This document shows, piece by piece, positions 1 through 10,130 of a DNA stretch of 33,260 nt (position 1 is the first letter of the stretch; each line of letters starts with the position of its first letter). The notes beneath the pieces were generated by a model, which worked only from the letters and a program-made list of their open reading frames with translations, did no database searches and was not told where the DNA came from. The translations under genes and the position numbers were made by a program. The stretch covers positions 1-33,260 of the forward strand of contig MCFL01000269.1 in NCBI GenBank assembly GCA_002102555.1, in the 5' to 3' direction. Source of the DNA: Catenaria anguillulae PL171 (lineage: Eukaryota > Blastocladiomycota > Blastocladiomycetes > Blastocladiales > Catenariaceae).

Positions 1-431
1 GTGCTTGGATCGTGGTTGCGTTATGGTGTAAGCTGGCGGGGACGGTGGCGCAGCCCGGGCGGGCGAGTGAGTGTGGTATTCGACGCTGATAGGATTGATT
101 CATTTTTCGGATCAGGGAGCAGAAGAAAAAGTCATGGAAAAAGAAACCATTTCATTGAGGGGATGACGATACAGGTACAGTACAAGCAACACTATCGAAC
201 ACTTTTGTTTTGCAAATGGAAGGGAATAATAATACGCAACCCACCTCACATCACACCCACACCAGTCCCAACCGATTCTCCTACATGTACCGATCCACTC
301 GTCAACGAGGGGACCCAGCGCCGCCGCAAATGGGAAATGTTGTATACAGTACTGCTGGTCGGCCTTGTTCAATTGGATGCCCAAGGGCATCAAGAGTGGC
401 ATGGCCCACATAGCGGACCAGTTCGTGCCCG
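1..431. other. Left edge, no supported gene
   Basis: Both strands have open frames here, but none reads like a conserved protein, and no splice-site pair makes a convincing exon. The stretch probably holds the 3' flank of the minus-strand gene that ends at 432. A T-rich minus-strand segment at about 110-240 could carry its polyadenylation region. Confidence 0.4.
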
Positions 432-1027
432 TCATCTGACTCGTGGCGCTGTGCTGGCGACCCGATGCAGGTGCTCAAACAAGGCCACGAGCAAGGCGCG
501 GTGCGCTGCGTGACCGAGTCATGGTGGAGGACGTGCTTGCGGAATTTGCGCCATGGCCGGGTCCATGCGCGTGCCTTGTGGCGTTGACAATGGCCCGGAC
601 GGCAGACACAGAAATGGCGGGCTGGTCGAGGTTGAAGAAACCATTCTTGGCGACGCGAGAGTATGCCCGCACGCGACTTGACCGCGTCGGACTCGACGTC
701 AAAGACGGTGCCGAGGGATACTCATGCCCATCGAATGCTCGTAGTGGGATTCGATTTCACGGACGAATTCCTTGGTTTCAGTGTAACTGGACCCGTACAC
801 GCCAACATGGGTTTTGAGCCACCGCTCGACAACGCGATGGAGTGAGTAAAGAGTCTGGAATCGCGACAGACATCACGCTTCGAGGGAGCCAAAAGCGGAA
901 TCGGCGGGCGAGACTTTGGCACGGTTGAAGCGGTTGAATACGGACGTAGCGAGGATGGTGTGCGCGTTGGTTGACAGCAATCGGCGGTGGCGGCCACGGC
1001 GGTGAGACCGAGTAAAATGGTGGTCAT
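432..1027 (-). CDS. Unrecognised gene, multi-exon and frame-broken (tentative)
   Basis: I do not recognise this gene. The minus strand has protein-like segments in different frames: a hydrophobic start (MTTILLGLTAVAAT), then RVVERWLKTHVGVYGSSYTE, then AKNGFFNLDQPAISVSAVRA, then ALLVALFEHLHRVAS, ending at a stop at 434-432. A plausible intron with a gtattc donor and ccag acceptor spans 941-855 (87 nt, the usual size here). Exon 1 (1027-942) is one nucleotide short of joining in phase, the same defect seen in neighbouring genes. The N-terminus could be a membrane anchor or organelle-targeting sequence. The later exon boundaries are not resolved, so the span is approximate. The gene may be real with consensus errors, or a decaying pseudogene. 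Confidence 0.35.
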
Positions 1028-1468
1028 GATCGGGCGTTGAAGCCCCAGTTGCCGGCCGTGACCTGCATGTTTGAAGGTGCAGCGGGTGTGGACTGGCGAC
1101 GGAGGCGAGGCGCTGGCCACGCGCTGCGAGACTTACTTCACAACACACCCTGAGCTCGAGGTCCCTTCTCGCTTCGTCTCACATCGACGAACGCCAGCAG
1201 GCGCAGAGGTAAATGGGCATCAAATGTCGGCACACGGGGATTCGAGGCATTAAGACATGGGTGTACATGCAAAATTACTCCACAATCCATGACCAAAGCT
1301 TGTCATGACAACTGACAATTGATGAAAGATGAAAAGCAAAAGGGTTGAGGCAAGGAGAAAAATTCAAAACATGCAACGCTTGAGAAAGCAAACCAGAAAA
1401 ACAAGGTGACAAGACAAGGGCAAATACAACAATACGGCTACCAACTGGCAGCCAACCGGAAAAGATCG
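1028..1468. other. Intergenic stretch
   Basis: This stretch lies between the 5' end of the unrecognised gene and the stop codon of CCT6, both on the minus strand. It becomes A/T-richer from about 1260. It should hold the promoter of the left gene and the CCT6 3' UTR. I see no coding evidence or repeat. Confidence 0.5.
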
Positions 1469-3639
1469 TCAATCTTTAATCCATGGACCTTGGTTCTTCA
1501 AGGTGGCCCGACCCGCCCGCATCATCTCATCCACAAGCAACAAGTTGGATCCAATCACGGCCACAGAGTGCAGCATGTGCCTTTGGACACGGTAGTTGTC
1601 CCAGACACCCTCCTTGACGGGATCCATGGGCTGGCCGTGGCCAGATCCAAACCGACAACGTGACCGGCCTGAAACTCGTCCTGCAAATCCACAATGGCGT
1701 CCTGGGCATCCAAGCCAGCGTTCATGGCCAACACCTTGGGAATGACGAGCATAGCATCGGCAAACGCCTGGATGCCAAACTTGGCGCGACCCTTGACCTG
1801 CTTCTTGTATCCGACCAAGTGCTGGTGAAGGGCAACCTGGAACGCGCCGGCACCAGGGATAAAGGAATCGTCCTCGATGGCGTTCTTGACAGCACGCAGG
1901 CCGTCGCGGACAGCATCGTTGATTTGCGCAAGCGTGTGCGCATTGGGGCCCTTGATCAAGATGGTGCACGATTGCGGGTTCTTGACGTCCTCGACAAACG
2001 TGTACTTGTCCTCGCCCAAAACATGCTCGTACACGAGCCCGGCGTACCCGAGCACTTCGGGCGTCAAGTCGTCGACCGAGTTTTGCGCCACACCGCCACA
2101 CGCGAGTTGCAAGCGCTCCATGTTGCGGCGCTTTGCGCGGCGCAAGGCCACAATGCCGTTCTTTTGAAGCACGTCCAAGGACATGGGATCAATGCCCTTT
2201 TGGTTGATGATGACAAAGCCTTTGTCGGTGCCGTCGCACACCTGCTTCTTGAACTCGACAATCTTCTTGAGCCTGTTGTCCACAAACCTGCGCTCCGACT
2301 CGACCAGCTTTTCCCTCTGCTCGGCACTCGAGTAAAAGAAGCTCGAGTTGACCTCGGTCTTTTCGTACTCGAGCGACACGTTGAGCGTGAGAATATGCGC
2401 ATTCTTAACACGCTTGGCCATGTCTGGGTGGCGCGCGCCGTGGTCCATAACCAGGCCCTTGACAAAGCGCGTGTCCATGTCGGTGCGATGCATCATGCGC
2501 ATGATCTCGACCATGTACAGGTCAATGGGCTCGCCGTCCTTGCGGATGGTCATGACCGCGTCCACAACGGCCTCGGTCAGCGTGTCGGCGAGATCGGCGT
2601 GCAGTTTGGTGCGCAGGGCAGTACGGGCAATGTCGCAGAGCAGGGCGCGGTCCATTTTGCGCTGAACCTTGAACGATTCGAGGAACTGGAGGACAGTGTG
2701 CACAGTGCAGGCCACGGAGCGTGAGTTTGCGAACTCAAGATGCAAGAAATGGAAAAGGTGCGTACTTGAAGAGACTCCTTCTTGGCCAACTCGAAACCTT
2801 CTGTGATGACGCGTGGGTGCAATCCCTCAGAAATGTACCGCTCGGCCTGCTTGAGGAGCTCTCCGACAAGCAAGATGATGGAGGTGGTGCCGTCGCCAGT
2901 GATCTCGTCTTGCGCGGTCGCCGCACGAGCAATCATGGCGGCAGTCGGGTTTTGGATTTGCTGTAATGCGAGAGGGGGCATGGTTAGGACAGAGATGTAT
3001 CCGGCCACAAAAGCAAGTAGAACGGCCTGTGTACCATCTCAGAAAGGAGAACCTTGCCGTCCTTGGTCAGCTTGATTTGGCCGGATCCGTCAACGAGCCT
3101 GCAAACGAGAGACAGTGAGTGAGCACTTTTGATCCAGAAACACCAAAATCAAAGAGCAAAAGTACATCTTGATGGTGCCACGAGGTCCCAGGTTGCTCTT
3201 GAGCACCTCTTGCAAGCCAAGGGCAGCATGAATGTTGATTTGAAGCGTTTGGCCGCGACGGGCAACCTCCGAGTTGGGGTTGATGGTTTGGACAGCAGCG
3301 GAGGCCCTGGACAGGACGTACGGAGGCACACAAGGTGTCAAAAGTCAGTGTGACTCTTGGAAAATGCCAGGTAGTATTGATCGGGCGAGGGCGAGGCATG
3401 ATCACTGCATCGTCGGCGTCTGAAACCGACACTGGGATAGTGGGCGGCGGCGCGCAGATGCTCAGACGGAGCAAATTTTACATGGCTGCCAATCAGGCAC
3501 TCGCTTTCTTTGCCCAGGCGGTCGGCGCCGACCGTCGAGTGCAGGGGGCAGAGTGTTGTTGTGGACGTGTTGTTGATCCAATGTGGGCGCCCACGGGGAC
3601 GAGGCTGGGGACGCCTGGGTACTAGCATCGGACATACAT
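1469..3639 (-). CDS. CCT6: T-complex protein 1 subunit zeta (CCT6), cytosolic chaperonin
   Basis: CCT6 is one of eight subunits of the cytosolic TRiC/CCT ring, which folds actin, tubulin and other proteins using ATP. Exons on the minus strand are 3639-3638, 3306-3166, 3098-3035, 2960-2766 and 2685-1469, giving about 539 residues, the usual size. The start codon is split: exon 1 supplies AT and exon 2 supplies G, giving [12 protein letters not shown] as in other CCT6 N-termini. Visible landmarks are LGPRGTIKM, the ATP-site motif GDGTT, the subunit-typical [13 protein letters not shown] and [13 protein letters not shown], and the C-terminal VWDNYRV. The last exon is one nucleotide short: the frame changes near 1632-1642 between GLDLAT and [11 protein letters not shown], and about 60 conserved residues follow in the new frame. 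The usual GAGAVE motif reads GAGAFQ. Identity is secure; the frame change is probably a consensus error. Confidence 0.95.
3519..3534. repeat. 16-bp perfect palindrome in CCT6 intron 1
   Basis: The sequence CGGTCGGCGCCGACCG equals its own reverse complement. It lies in the 331-nt first intron of CCT6 (3637-3307), which is much longer than the other CCT6 introns. It could bind a dimeric transcription factor or form a small hairpin in the pre-mRNA. Chance is possible in GC-rich DNA. Confidence 0.6.
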
Positions 3640-4174
3640 GGTGATATGCGTGAGATCAAGGGGTCGGAAGGCGATTGCTGCCAGTGATGTGGTGTTGAAG
3701 ATGGCTAGCGTCGTCGTCGTAGACGTTTTCTGCAAAGCGATCTGATTTTTCCACCAAAAATGTGGTTTGTACTCGCGATCGGCAGTTTCTCACGGTGCGG
3801 GTGTCCGTCGATCCAGCTCCCCACACTCTCGCCATATGCTTCGTCGAAGTATGTCTGGCTCAGGCATCCGCTTATCGTTCTTTGGATCCCAACACAGGCA
3901 AAGGGCGTCAAATTCCAAGTTTTCCTTTCATTGAGTTACACATTACAGGATTCAAGAACAAGTCTAAACAGAAACGCGAAACAGGAGATGTTCGAGGTGC
4001 TCGACAAAAGGTCTAATGGCAAGAGAGGAGAGAGGGCGAATAGATATAGTTACATGCACAGGGAGAGAAATGGGGGCGCGAGCCAAGGATAGAGAGCAAA
4101 GGAGTCAAGTGCGGGAATCGAGAAAAACAAGTGCGAAAACAGCAAATTGGGGGGTTGGGGGTGACAAAAGGGTC
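3640..4174. other. Intergenic: CCT6 promoter side and Sel1-gene 3' flank
   Basis: The stretch lies upstream of CCT6 and downstream of the Sel1-repeat gene, both on the minus strand. The CCT6 promoter should be just above 3640. No protein-like frame or strong repeat is visible. Confidence 0.5.
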
Positions 4175-5616
4175 TTACTCCTCAGTCTCCTCCTCCTCCT
4201 CAATGCAATCGCCCTCGCAATCCTCATCCTCGCAGCAGTCACCCCACTCGAGGTCAGAGTCATCAGCAGCCTCGGCCTTCTCGAGCCACTCGGCCGCCTT
4301 TTCAGCGTTCTTCTCAACACCCTCGCCCTCCTCGTACATTTGGGCAAGAATGCGCATGGCCATACCGGATCCGCGCGAGGCAGCCTTCTCGTAGAACTGC
4401 ACGGCCTTGGCCAAGTCCACATCAACATCGCCGTCGGCGCCAGAGTGGTAGATTTGGCCAAGCATGACCATGGCGTCAGAGTCGCCAAAGCCAGCGGCGC
4501 GCTCGTGAAGTTCGAGACCCTTGGCCACGTCCTTGTCGACGCCCGTGCCCGACATGTACATGAAGGCAAGGTGGTTGAGGGCCTCAGTGTTCTTCTTCTC
4601 GGCCGCCTTGTTGTACCACTCGAGCACCTTGGTCATATCCTCCTCAATGTCGTCCGTCACCTCGCCAGAGTAAACGGAAGCGAGCGTCATCATGGCGTCA
4701 TCGTCGCCGAGCGCGGCAGCTTGCTCGAGCAAGGCAATCGACTTGGCCACGTCCTTGGTGATGCCCTCGACGGAATCGTCAATGTACAGGGCAGACAAAC
4801 CAACGAGCGCAGCGGGTTCCTTGAGCTCGTCAAAGGCCTTGTTGTACAACTCAACGGCCTTGTCGACCGACTGCTCGCAACCCAGACCTTCGAGGTGGAA
4901 CTGGGCGAGCACGCACATGGCGTTACCGTTGCCCTTGGCGCCGGCCTTGGTGTAAAGCTCGTAAGCCTCCTCGTACTCCTCGTTCTCTTGCATGATGAAA
5001 CCGGCCATGAGCATGGCTTCCACGGAGCCAGCGTCGGCAGCCTTCTTGAAGAGCTCAAGCGCGCCAGATTGGTCCTCCTCGATGAGATCGCCATCGAGGC
5101 GGGCGTTGGCGAGCCAGTACATGGCGTGGCGGTCGCCAGAGTCGGCGTCCTTTTGGAGCTGCTCCGAGGCCTTGTTGAACCATTCCTGGGCCAAGGTGTG
5201 GTCGACGTCGCAGCCGTCACCTGAAAAATCACACGAACAGAAGAAATGTGAGCAAATCAAGTCCACGCAGAAAAACAATCCTGAGTGAAAAAAGGCCAGG
5301 TGAAGGGGAAAAACGCACCCTCAAAGTGAAGGTAAGCAATGGCGGCGGCAGCCGAGGCAACCTTGCCAGCCTCCCAAGACTTGACGTAGAGCTCGCGGGC
5401 CTTGGCGAAATCCGATTCGACGCCGTGGGCGTGGTCGTACATGTACCCGAGGGCGTACGAGGCCTCGGCGTGACCCTGCTCGGACGCAGCAGTGAAAGCC
5501 TTGAGGGCCTCTTCGTAGTTGACCTTGCCGTTGTCGCCAAAGAATGCAGACACACCGGTAGCGTAGAGCTCAGCAGCTGGAAAACGTTGTGAGACAGATT
5601 GAGAGTGAGCATTCAT
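4175..5616 (-). CDS. Sel1-like repeat protein
   Basis: The protein consists almost entirely of Sel1-like (TPR-like) repeats, about ten units of 35-40 residues, for example AKAVQFYEKAASRGSGMAMR followed by ILAQMYEEGEGVEKNA. Such helical solenoids act as protein-interaction scaffolds. The C-terminus is strongly acidic (EEEEETEE) with Cys pairs (GDCCEDEDCEGDC). Exons are 5616-5319 and 5220-4175; the 98-nt intron starts gtgcg and ends ttcag and splits the codon in HFEG/DGCD. The product is 447 residues. No signal peptide or membrane segment is visible, so it is unlikely to be the ER protein Hrd3/SEL1L and is probably cytosolic. I chose the ATG at 5616 because the repeats start soon after it, but an upstream exon is possible since ttttccag occurs just inside the frame. 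The partner is unknown. Confidence 0.85.
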
Positions 5617-6344
5617 GGCACAAATCGGGCGGGGGCACCGGCAAGTGGAGCTAAACGGCGGGAGATGACGAACCCATGTTGAAGGATGGGAGGGGATTGG
5701 GGGATGGGTGTTTGGGGAAACAGTTGTTGTGGGGCAAAGAGAAGTACTCTGGCTCAAAGAGAGCAATGCGGAGGCAGAGGGTCGGGTTGGTTTTTGAATC
5801 CGTCGACTGTTGTGTGCCTTTGGCTCCAATGCCCAGGACGGAAGTGAGGCGCGAAAGCCCATCGTTCACATAGCAACACATCACATGATGAGAGACATTG
5901 TTCACGGAACCAATGGGGCATGCTCGGCGCGCCTCGCGTTCCCAAACCATTTCCAAATCTGCGACGCAAAGTTGGCGGCCGCATGGCTGGCCCTCACGGA
6001 TTGAGGAGGCTGACTGTTTTCCAGCCCGTGATTCGTAACGGATCACACTCCCGCATTGCGACTGAATGCATGAGGATGTACAGGCAGCTGGCTGGCATCA
6101 CACGCATGTGCTCATGGACAAGACGGCCATGGGAGGGAGAGCGGCATGCTGAGGTTGTGGGATACCGCTTGGAACTATCGGTCCAAGCACGTTGGTAAGC
6201 ATGATGGAAAATGTAACATCATGATATTCGTTCATGGATGATGCCGACGAATGGGATGCAACCCAATGGGGAAACGCAAAGAAAGACCTCGAAAAGAGCT
6301 GAAAAATGTACAAGAGCGTAAACAGCAATCGCCCAAACGACAAA
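5617..6344. other. Intergenic stretch, about 730 nt
   Basis: This holds the promoter of the Sel1-repeat gene and the 3' flank of the M20 amidohydrolase gene, both on the minus strand. The first 100 nt above 5616 are G-rich on the plus strand, a pyrimidine-rich leader for the minus-strand gene. I see no convincing gene. Confidence 0.45.
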
Positions 6345-8039
6345 TCAAGGTGCGTAAGGCGGCGGAGCGAGGGTGGACCCGGACGCGAGCAGCAACGGCG
6401 TCCGCTCCGTCGCCGCCTTGGTCTTCGCTGACGCCACAGACACGGGCCCAAGCTTTGGGATTCCAAGCGACCCAGGCTCCCCCCGTTCGAGCGCAGCCAA
6501 CAGGGTCAACCGATCCGGATCCTGCTCAAACTCTTGACGGATTCGCTTTGCCAACTCTGGATTCGCGACCACGGTCAATGCCGTGCACGCCAACCCGGCC
6601 GCCGCACGCAACGTGGCCTTGTGCGCCTCAATCGCCGGGGCAGCCTTGTCGGCAAACGGCTTGGTGTGCAGCTCTGCGCCGGGCACCTCCACGTCAAACA
6701 TGGGTTGCAACCCGGGCACAACGTGTGACACGTTGCCAAAGTCGGTGGACCCAGTGGATTCTCCAAGCATTTCCTCGAGCGGCGGGAACTTGACACCGCG
6801 TTTCTCCATTTCAACTTGATACAGCGTCGCAAGCGTGTCGTTGCTGAGCTGGTTGGCATACGCCATCGTGTACTCAATGTCCACTTGAGTGCTGGTTGCT
6901 TGAGCCGCGGCGGCAAGGCATGCGACGAGTTTGTCGACCACAACCGTCAACCGCTTCTGGGTCGGTGCGCGCGCGATAAAGTTGGCAGCGGTGAATGCAG
7001 GAATGATGTTGGATTTGGCACCGCCGTTGGTGATGATGCCGTGGACGCGGTCGGTTGGTTGCAGCTGTTGGCGCATGTGCGAAAGGTTGGAGAAGGCCAG
7101 GCACACGGCGTCAAGGGCGTTGTGTCTTGGTGGATATGTGCATCCAAAAGTTAGCGCATGCGAATGAAAAGAATGCGTGTGGAGAGGGAAATGAGGGAAA
7201 GCATATGTACCGTCCCACGGGCTCGCAGCAGCATGAGCCGATTTGCCTGTGTACGTGACTTGAATCCACTGCATGGCGAGACAGCGCGGGCGAGAATTGT
7301 TGCCGCTGTCGGGATGAAGCATGAGGCAAATGTCGAGGTCGACGAATGCGCCAGCGTCGATCATGTGCACTTTGCCGCCGCCACCTTCCTCTGTCAATGA
7401 GCCAGATGGAATCGAAACGTCAGAAGCCGTTGAATGGTACATGGACAAGTGATCTCGAGGGAAGACATACCAGCAGGGGTCCCGTACAATGTGATTTGCG
7501 CTGCAAGGTTGTGCTTCACAATTGTCTCCTTTGCGGCAACGGCGGCAGCCAGTCCGGCAATTGCAATCAAGTCTGAACACAACAGGCCGAGCGCACGGTC
7601 ATTGTCCCAGTCGCACTAATCGAGCCGCAAGATCTCCAGAACGTACTGTGTCCACACGCATGGCCCAACCCAGGCAAAGCATCGTACTCGGAACAAAAAC
7701 CAACCTTGATCGGTTCCGTTCCAGCTTGGCCTTGTGCTCAAAGGTGGCCGTGAACGCCGTCTCGATCCCAAACGCAGCTCTGGTCACTGTGAAGCCTTGG
7801 ACTTCCAGGAAGGCAGTCAAGACTTGAACGGCGTGGTGTTCCTGAAACCCAAGCTCTGGGTTGGCGTGCAGATCGAGGCTGATGCGCCGCAACTCGTCGT
7901 CCAAGCGAGCAATGGCAAAGTCGACCGTGGACCGGGTGGATCCCGGCAAGGTAGGGAGGGTGTCGCCGCCGGCCAGAGGGTTCTTGTGGTCGAGGAGCGG
8001 CCCAAAGCACGTCGAGAGCAGATGCTTGATGTGGTCCAT
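6345..8039 (-). CDS. Peptidase M20 family amidohydrolase (PM20D2-like)
   Basis: This resembles PM20D2-type M20 metallohydrolases, which use two zinc ions to cut acyl-amino-acid or dipeptide amide bonds, in the cytosol. Conserved parts in order are ELRRISLDLHANPELGFQEH, SEYDALPGLGHACGHN (metal site), TPAEEGGGGKVHMIDAGAF (catalytic Glu), LMLHP, GKSAHAAASPWDG, NALDAV, VHGIITNGGAKSNIIP and STDFGNVSHVVPG. Exons on the minus strand are 8039-7647, 7572-7471, 7390-7211 and 7125-6345, about 485 residues. Two one-nucleotide phase problems are visible. One lies within exon 1 near 7700-7708, just before GFCSEYD. The other is at the exon 3/4 junction, where conserved PWDG-x-NALDA needs one more base than canonical splicing at gtacat and ccaag provides. 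The family is clear from sequence; the substrate is not known. Confidence 0.88.
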
Positions 8040-8511
8040 AATCGCTGGCGGGAAGGACGCGAGACGACGTGGGTGGAGGCAAGATTTACCGGTACGTGCG
8101 AGCGGCCGGTCGGAGATGTGTAGTAGAGAGGGCGAGACGAATGCAGATGGTGCCAATAGCGTCTGCAAGTGCTATCATACATGGACGTACGTATCTTGAT
8201 TCTTCCAATTCATTTGGCCAGCGTCTCGCACCTCCTTTTGGAGGCCGTCGATCATGACCGGATCTTAATTTTGTACAAGTATGTGCCTGGCCACCTCGCA
8301 TCGCGCCTCGCCGGCCACGAGTCCAGTCTACTCCTGTCCACCTGCCCTGTCCCCACTCACCCACCAGGGCCTAGGCAGCGCGCTGCCGGCTGCCTCCTGC
8401 CCCTGCTTCCAGTCCCTCGCAACAGCTGCAGGCGTACCCCTGCTCGTGATGGTGATCGGGTACGTGTATTGACGGCAGCCTTCCCGACACTGAGATGAGA
8501 CGCTAGCTTTG
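8040..8511. other. Intergenic stretch
   Basis: This lies upstream of the M20 gene on the minus strand and should hold its promoter. On the plus strand, 8280-8460 is C-rich with CCxC-type runs. No supported gene is seen. Confidence 0.4.
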
Positions 8512-8890
8512 TTAGCGTTCGGACTCTTTTTCACATCCATATTGCTGTATATTACAGTGTTCTTTCTTACGTCCTCGCTCGCGCTCACGGCGGATCGGGG
8601 CCAAGTCTTGCCAGTCGTCGCCGTGTGCCGTACGTTCTTCCTTCGCACCGAGTCTCGACCAGGCCAAAATAGATAAGGTCGATCTGTAATGGCCAGCGTG
8701 CATGCCGCGATGCCATCCGTTTCTGTAGTGGCGCAATCCAAATCCTGAAGCCCACACATTCACAATGATGGCGCAGCCATTTCCGGGCGCAACAGGAAGA
8801 CAGGCAAAGTGGAGACGTACTCGCCGGGGTTGTATGGGCGGCGCGGATGGCAGCGCGCACATGTTGGCGTTTGGATGAGCCGAGTTGCAT
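8512..8890 (-). CDS. Possible small two-exon gene, no family recognised
   Basis: A textbook intron (gtacgt donor, cttcag acceptor, 8820-8745, 76 nt) joins a short ATG-led exon (8890-8821) to an open frame that ends at 8512. It gives about 100 residues rich in Arg, His and Trp (starts MQLGSSKRQHVRAA, then RHYRNGWHRGMHAGHY). The intron matches the local style exactly, which is the main support. No conserved motif is recognised, other frames are also partly open, and the gene may be spurious. Confidence 0.25.
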
Positions 8891-9281
8891 TGGCTGCGTG
8901 GACGTACATTGTCCAAACACACTCGTTACAGTCGTATTACCCCGCTATGGATTGGCATAGCTATTGATCGAGGTCAAGGCCGTGCACAGTGGGCTCACTG
9001 TTTCCAGACTGGTCACCTTGTGCTCGCCTCGGGTTTTGGAATGGCACGACTGCCCTGACCTAGCGAGTTTCGGTCAAGTTCTTCGGGTTCAGTGTCGGTG
9101 CCCAGGATGTTCATTTGGCGGGCTGGTGCGGAACTCACCAAGGTTTGTCGCAAAGACATGGCAAATCGTATGTACATACATTCAGAACCGTGACCCAACG
9201 CTTGAACACTCTCGGGTTGAGGAAAGCAGGTTGCAAATGAACCGCACGCTGCCCTAACTCCGAAACACACAGTCGATCCAC
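8891..9281. other. Intergenic stretch downstream of SmF
   Basis: This follows the stop codon of SmF on the minus strand and probably contains its 3' UTR. I see no protein-like frame. Confidence 0.45.
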
Positions 9282-9903
9282 TCATGCTTCACCCATCTCG
9301 ACATCGTCATCGTCCTTGCTGGCAGAAGCCGCGGCCGGCTCGTCGTTTTGGCTCGCATCGCGAATGTAAAGAACGTTGTTACACCTACAAATGACAGTAC
9401 GGCGAGATGGAATGAGCGGTCATACCGGTTGGAATCGTAGAAAAGAAGGGTGCAAACGAACCGGATCAACACTTCGCCGAGAGCACCGCCCTTGCCGCCT
9501 TCAACAAACTCTTCACAGTTTTCGAGCTAGACGGGACGCAGACAGGAATGATCCGTCAGAGAATTGAGAATCCCACCCATAGCGATGTGACTGGGCCGAT
9601 TGGACAAACGAACCTTGAGGTTCATGTAATCGTCAAACGAGGCAAGCGTGCCCTTGTACTCGAGTCCCCATTTGAGCTTGGTGTGGACCGTCTTGCCAAT
9701 GAGGCCAGTGAGGAAGGGCTTTGGGTTGACTGGTTGGAACTAGATGAGCAAGCATGTTGCAGGCGGGTGTTGTTGTGTGAGCTGAAGAATGTGATTTGCG
9801 AGGCGACGGACTGTCTTGATTGCGAAGAGAGAGACAAGGACTGGTCTGTGGTTGAGGCGACGGAGCAACGGGGGGGGGGGGAGCATGGGATTCATACACT
9901 CAT
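9282..9903 (-). CDS. SNRPF: Small nuclear ribonucleoprotein F (SmF)
   Basis: SmF is one of seven Sm proteins that form the ring on spliceosomal U snRNAs in the nucleus. The 99-residue product has the Sm1 region [39 protein letters not shown] and the Sm2 region [14 protein letters not shown], followed by an acidic tail ending [10 protein letters not shown]. Exons are 9903-9898, 9739-9614, 9526-9462 and 9384-9282. The first coding exon has only ATG AGT (Met-Ser), then an intron with a gtatga donor (9897-9740). This start is supported because MS directly precedes FQPVNPKPF, as in other SmF N-termini. All phases join cleanly. Three introns for 99 residues is a high density. The gene is head-to-head with RRP41, with 227 nt between the start codons. 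Confidence 0.93.
9870..9881. repeat. G12 homopolymer in SmF intron 1
   Basis: Twelve consecutive G on the plus strand form a C12 run in the sense strand of SmF intron 1, 16 nt past the donor. It is the longest mononucleotide run seen in the window and is likely to vary in length. Confidence 0.9.
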
Positions 9904-10130
9904 GGCTGGATCAGGATTGAAAGACGGGTTGCATTGACTGTTTTCTCTGACAAGGTTTGTATCATTGAGGGTCCAATACGACAGTACCGTCAGTACCGTC
10001 CAGTCAAGTCAGGAATCAATGAACAGGTGCAATGCAAGGCGGATCGGCCGGCCAGAGATGACTTATGATCACACCTTGACGTATTTATCATAACGTCGCT
10101 CATTCAGCGTATTGATTCTCGTCAGTCACC
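9904..10130. promoter_or_regulatory. Shared divergent promoter region SmF / RRP41
   Basis: Only 227 nt separate the start codons of SmF (minus) and RRP41 (plus), so both promoters and leaders must fit here. Within it, 9982-9999 is a perfect tandem duplication of the 9-mer CAGTACCGT, followed by the related CAGTCAAGTCAGG. No obvious TATA box lies at a standard distance from either gene. That fits a bidirectional housekeeping promoter, but the regulatory role is inferred. Confidence 0.55.

Noticed and set aside
1660-2724. Plus-strand open frame of about 350 codons opposite CCT6
   Set aside because: It is antisense to a chaperonin gene whose identity is certain, and it shows no conserved motif of its own.
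4016-5224. Plus-strand open frame of about 400 codons opposite the Sel1-repeat gene
   Set aside because: It is the mirror of the repeat gene; its Leu/Val/Gly-rich translation follows from the third-position GC bias of the sense strand. The minus strand has clear Sel1 repeats and a good intron.
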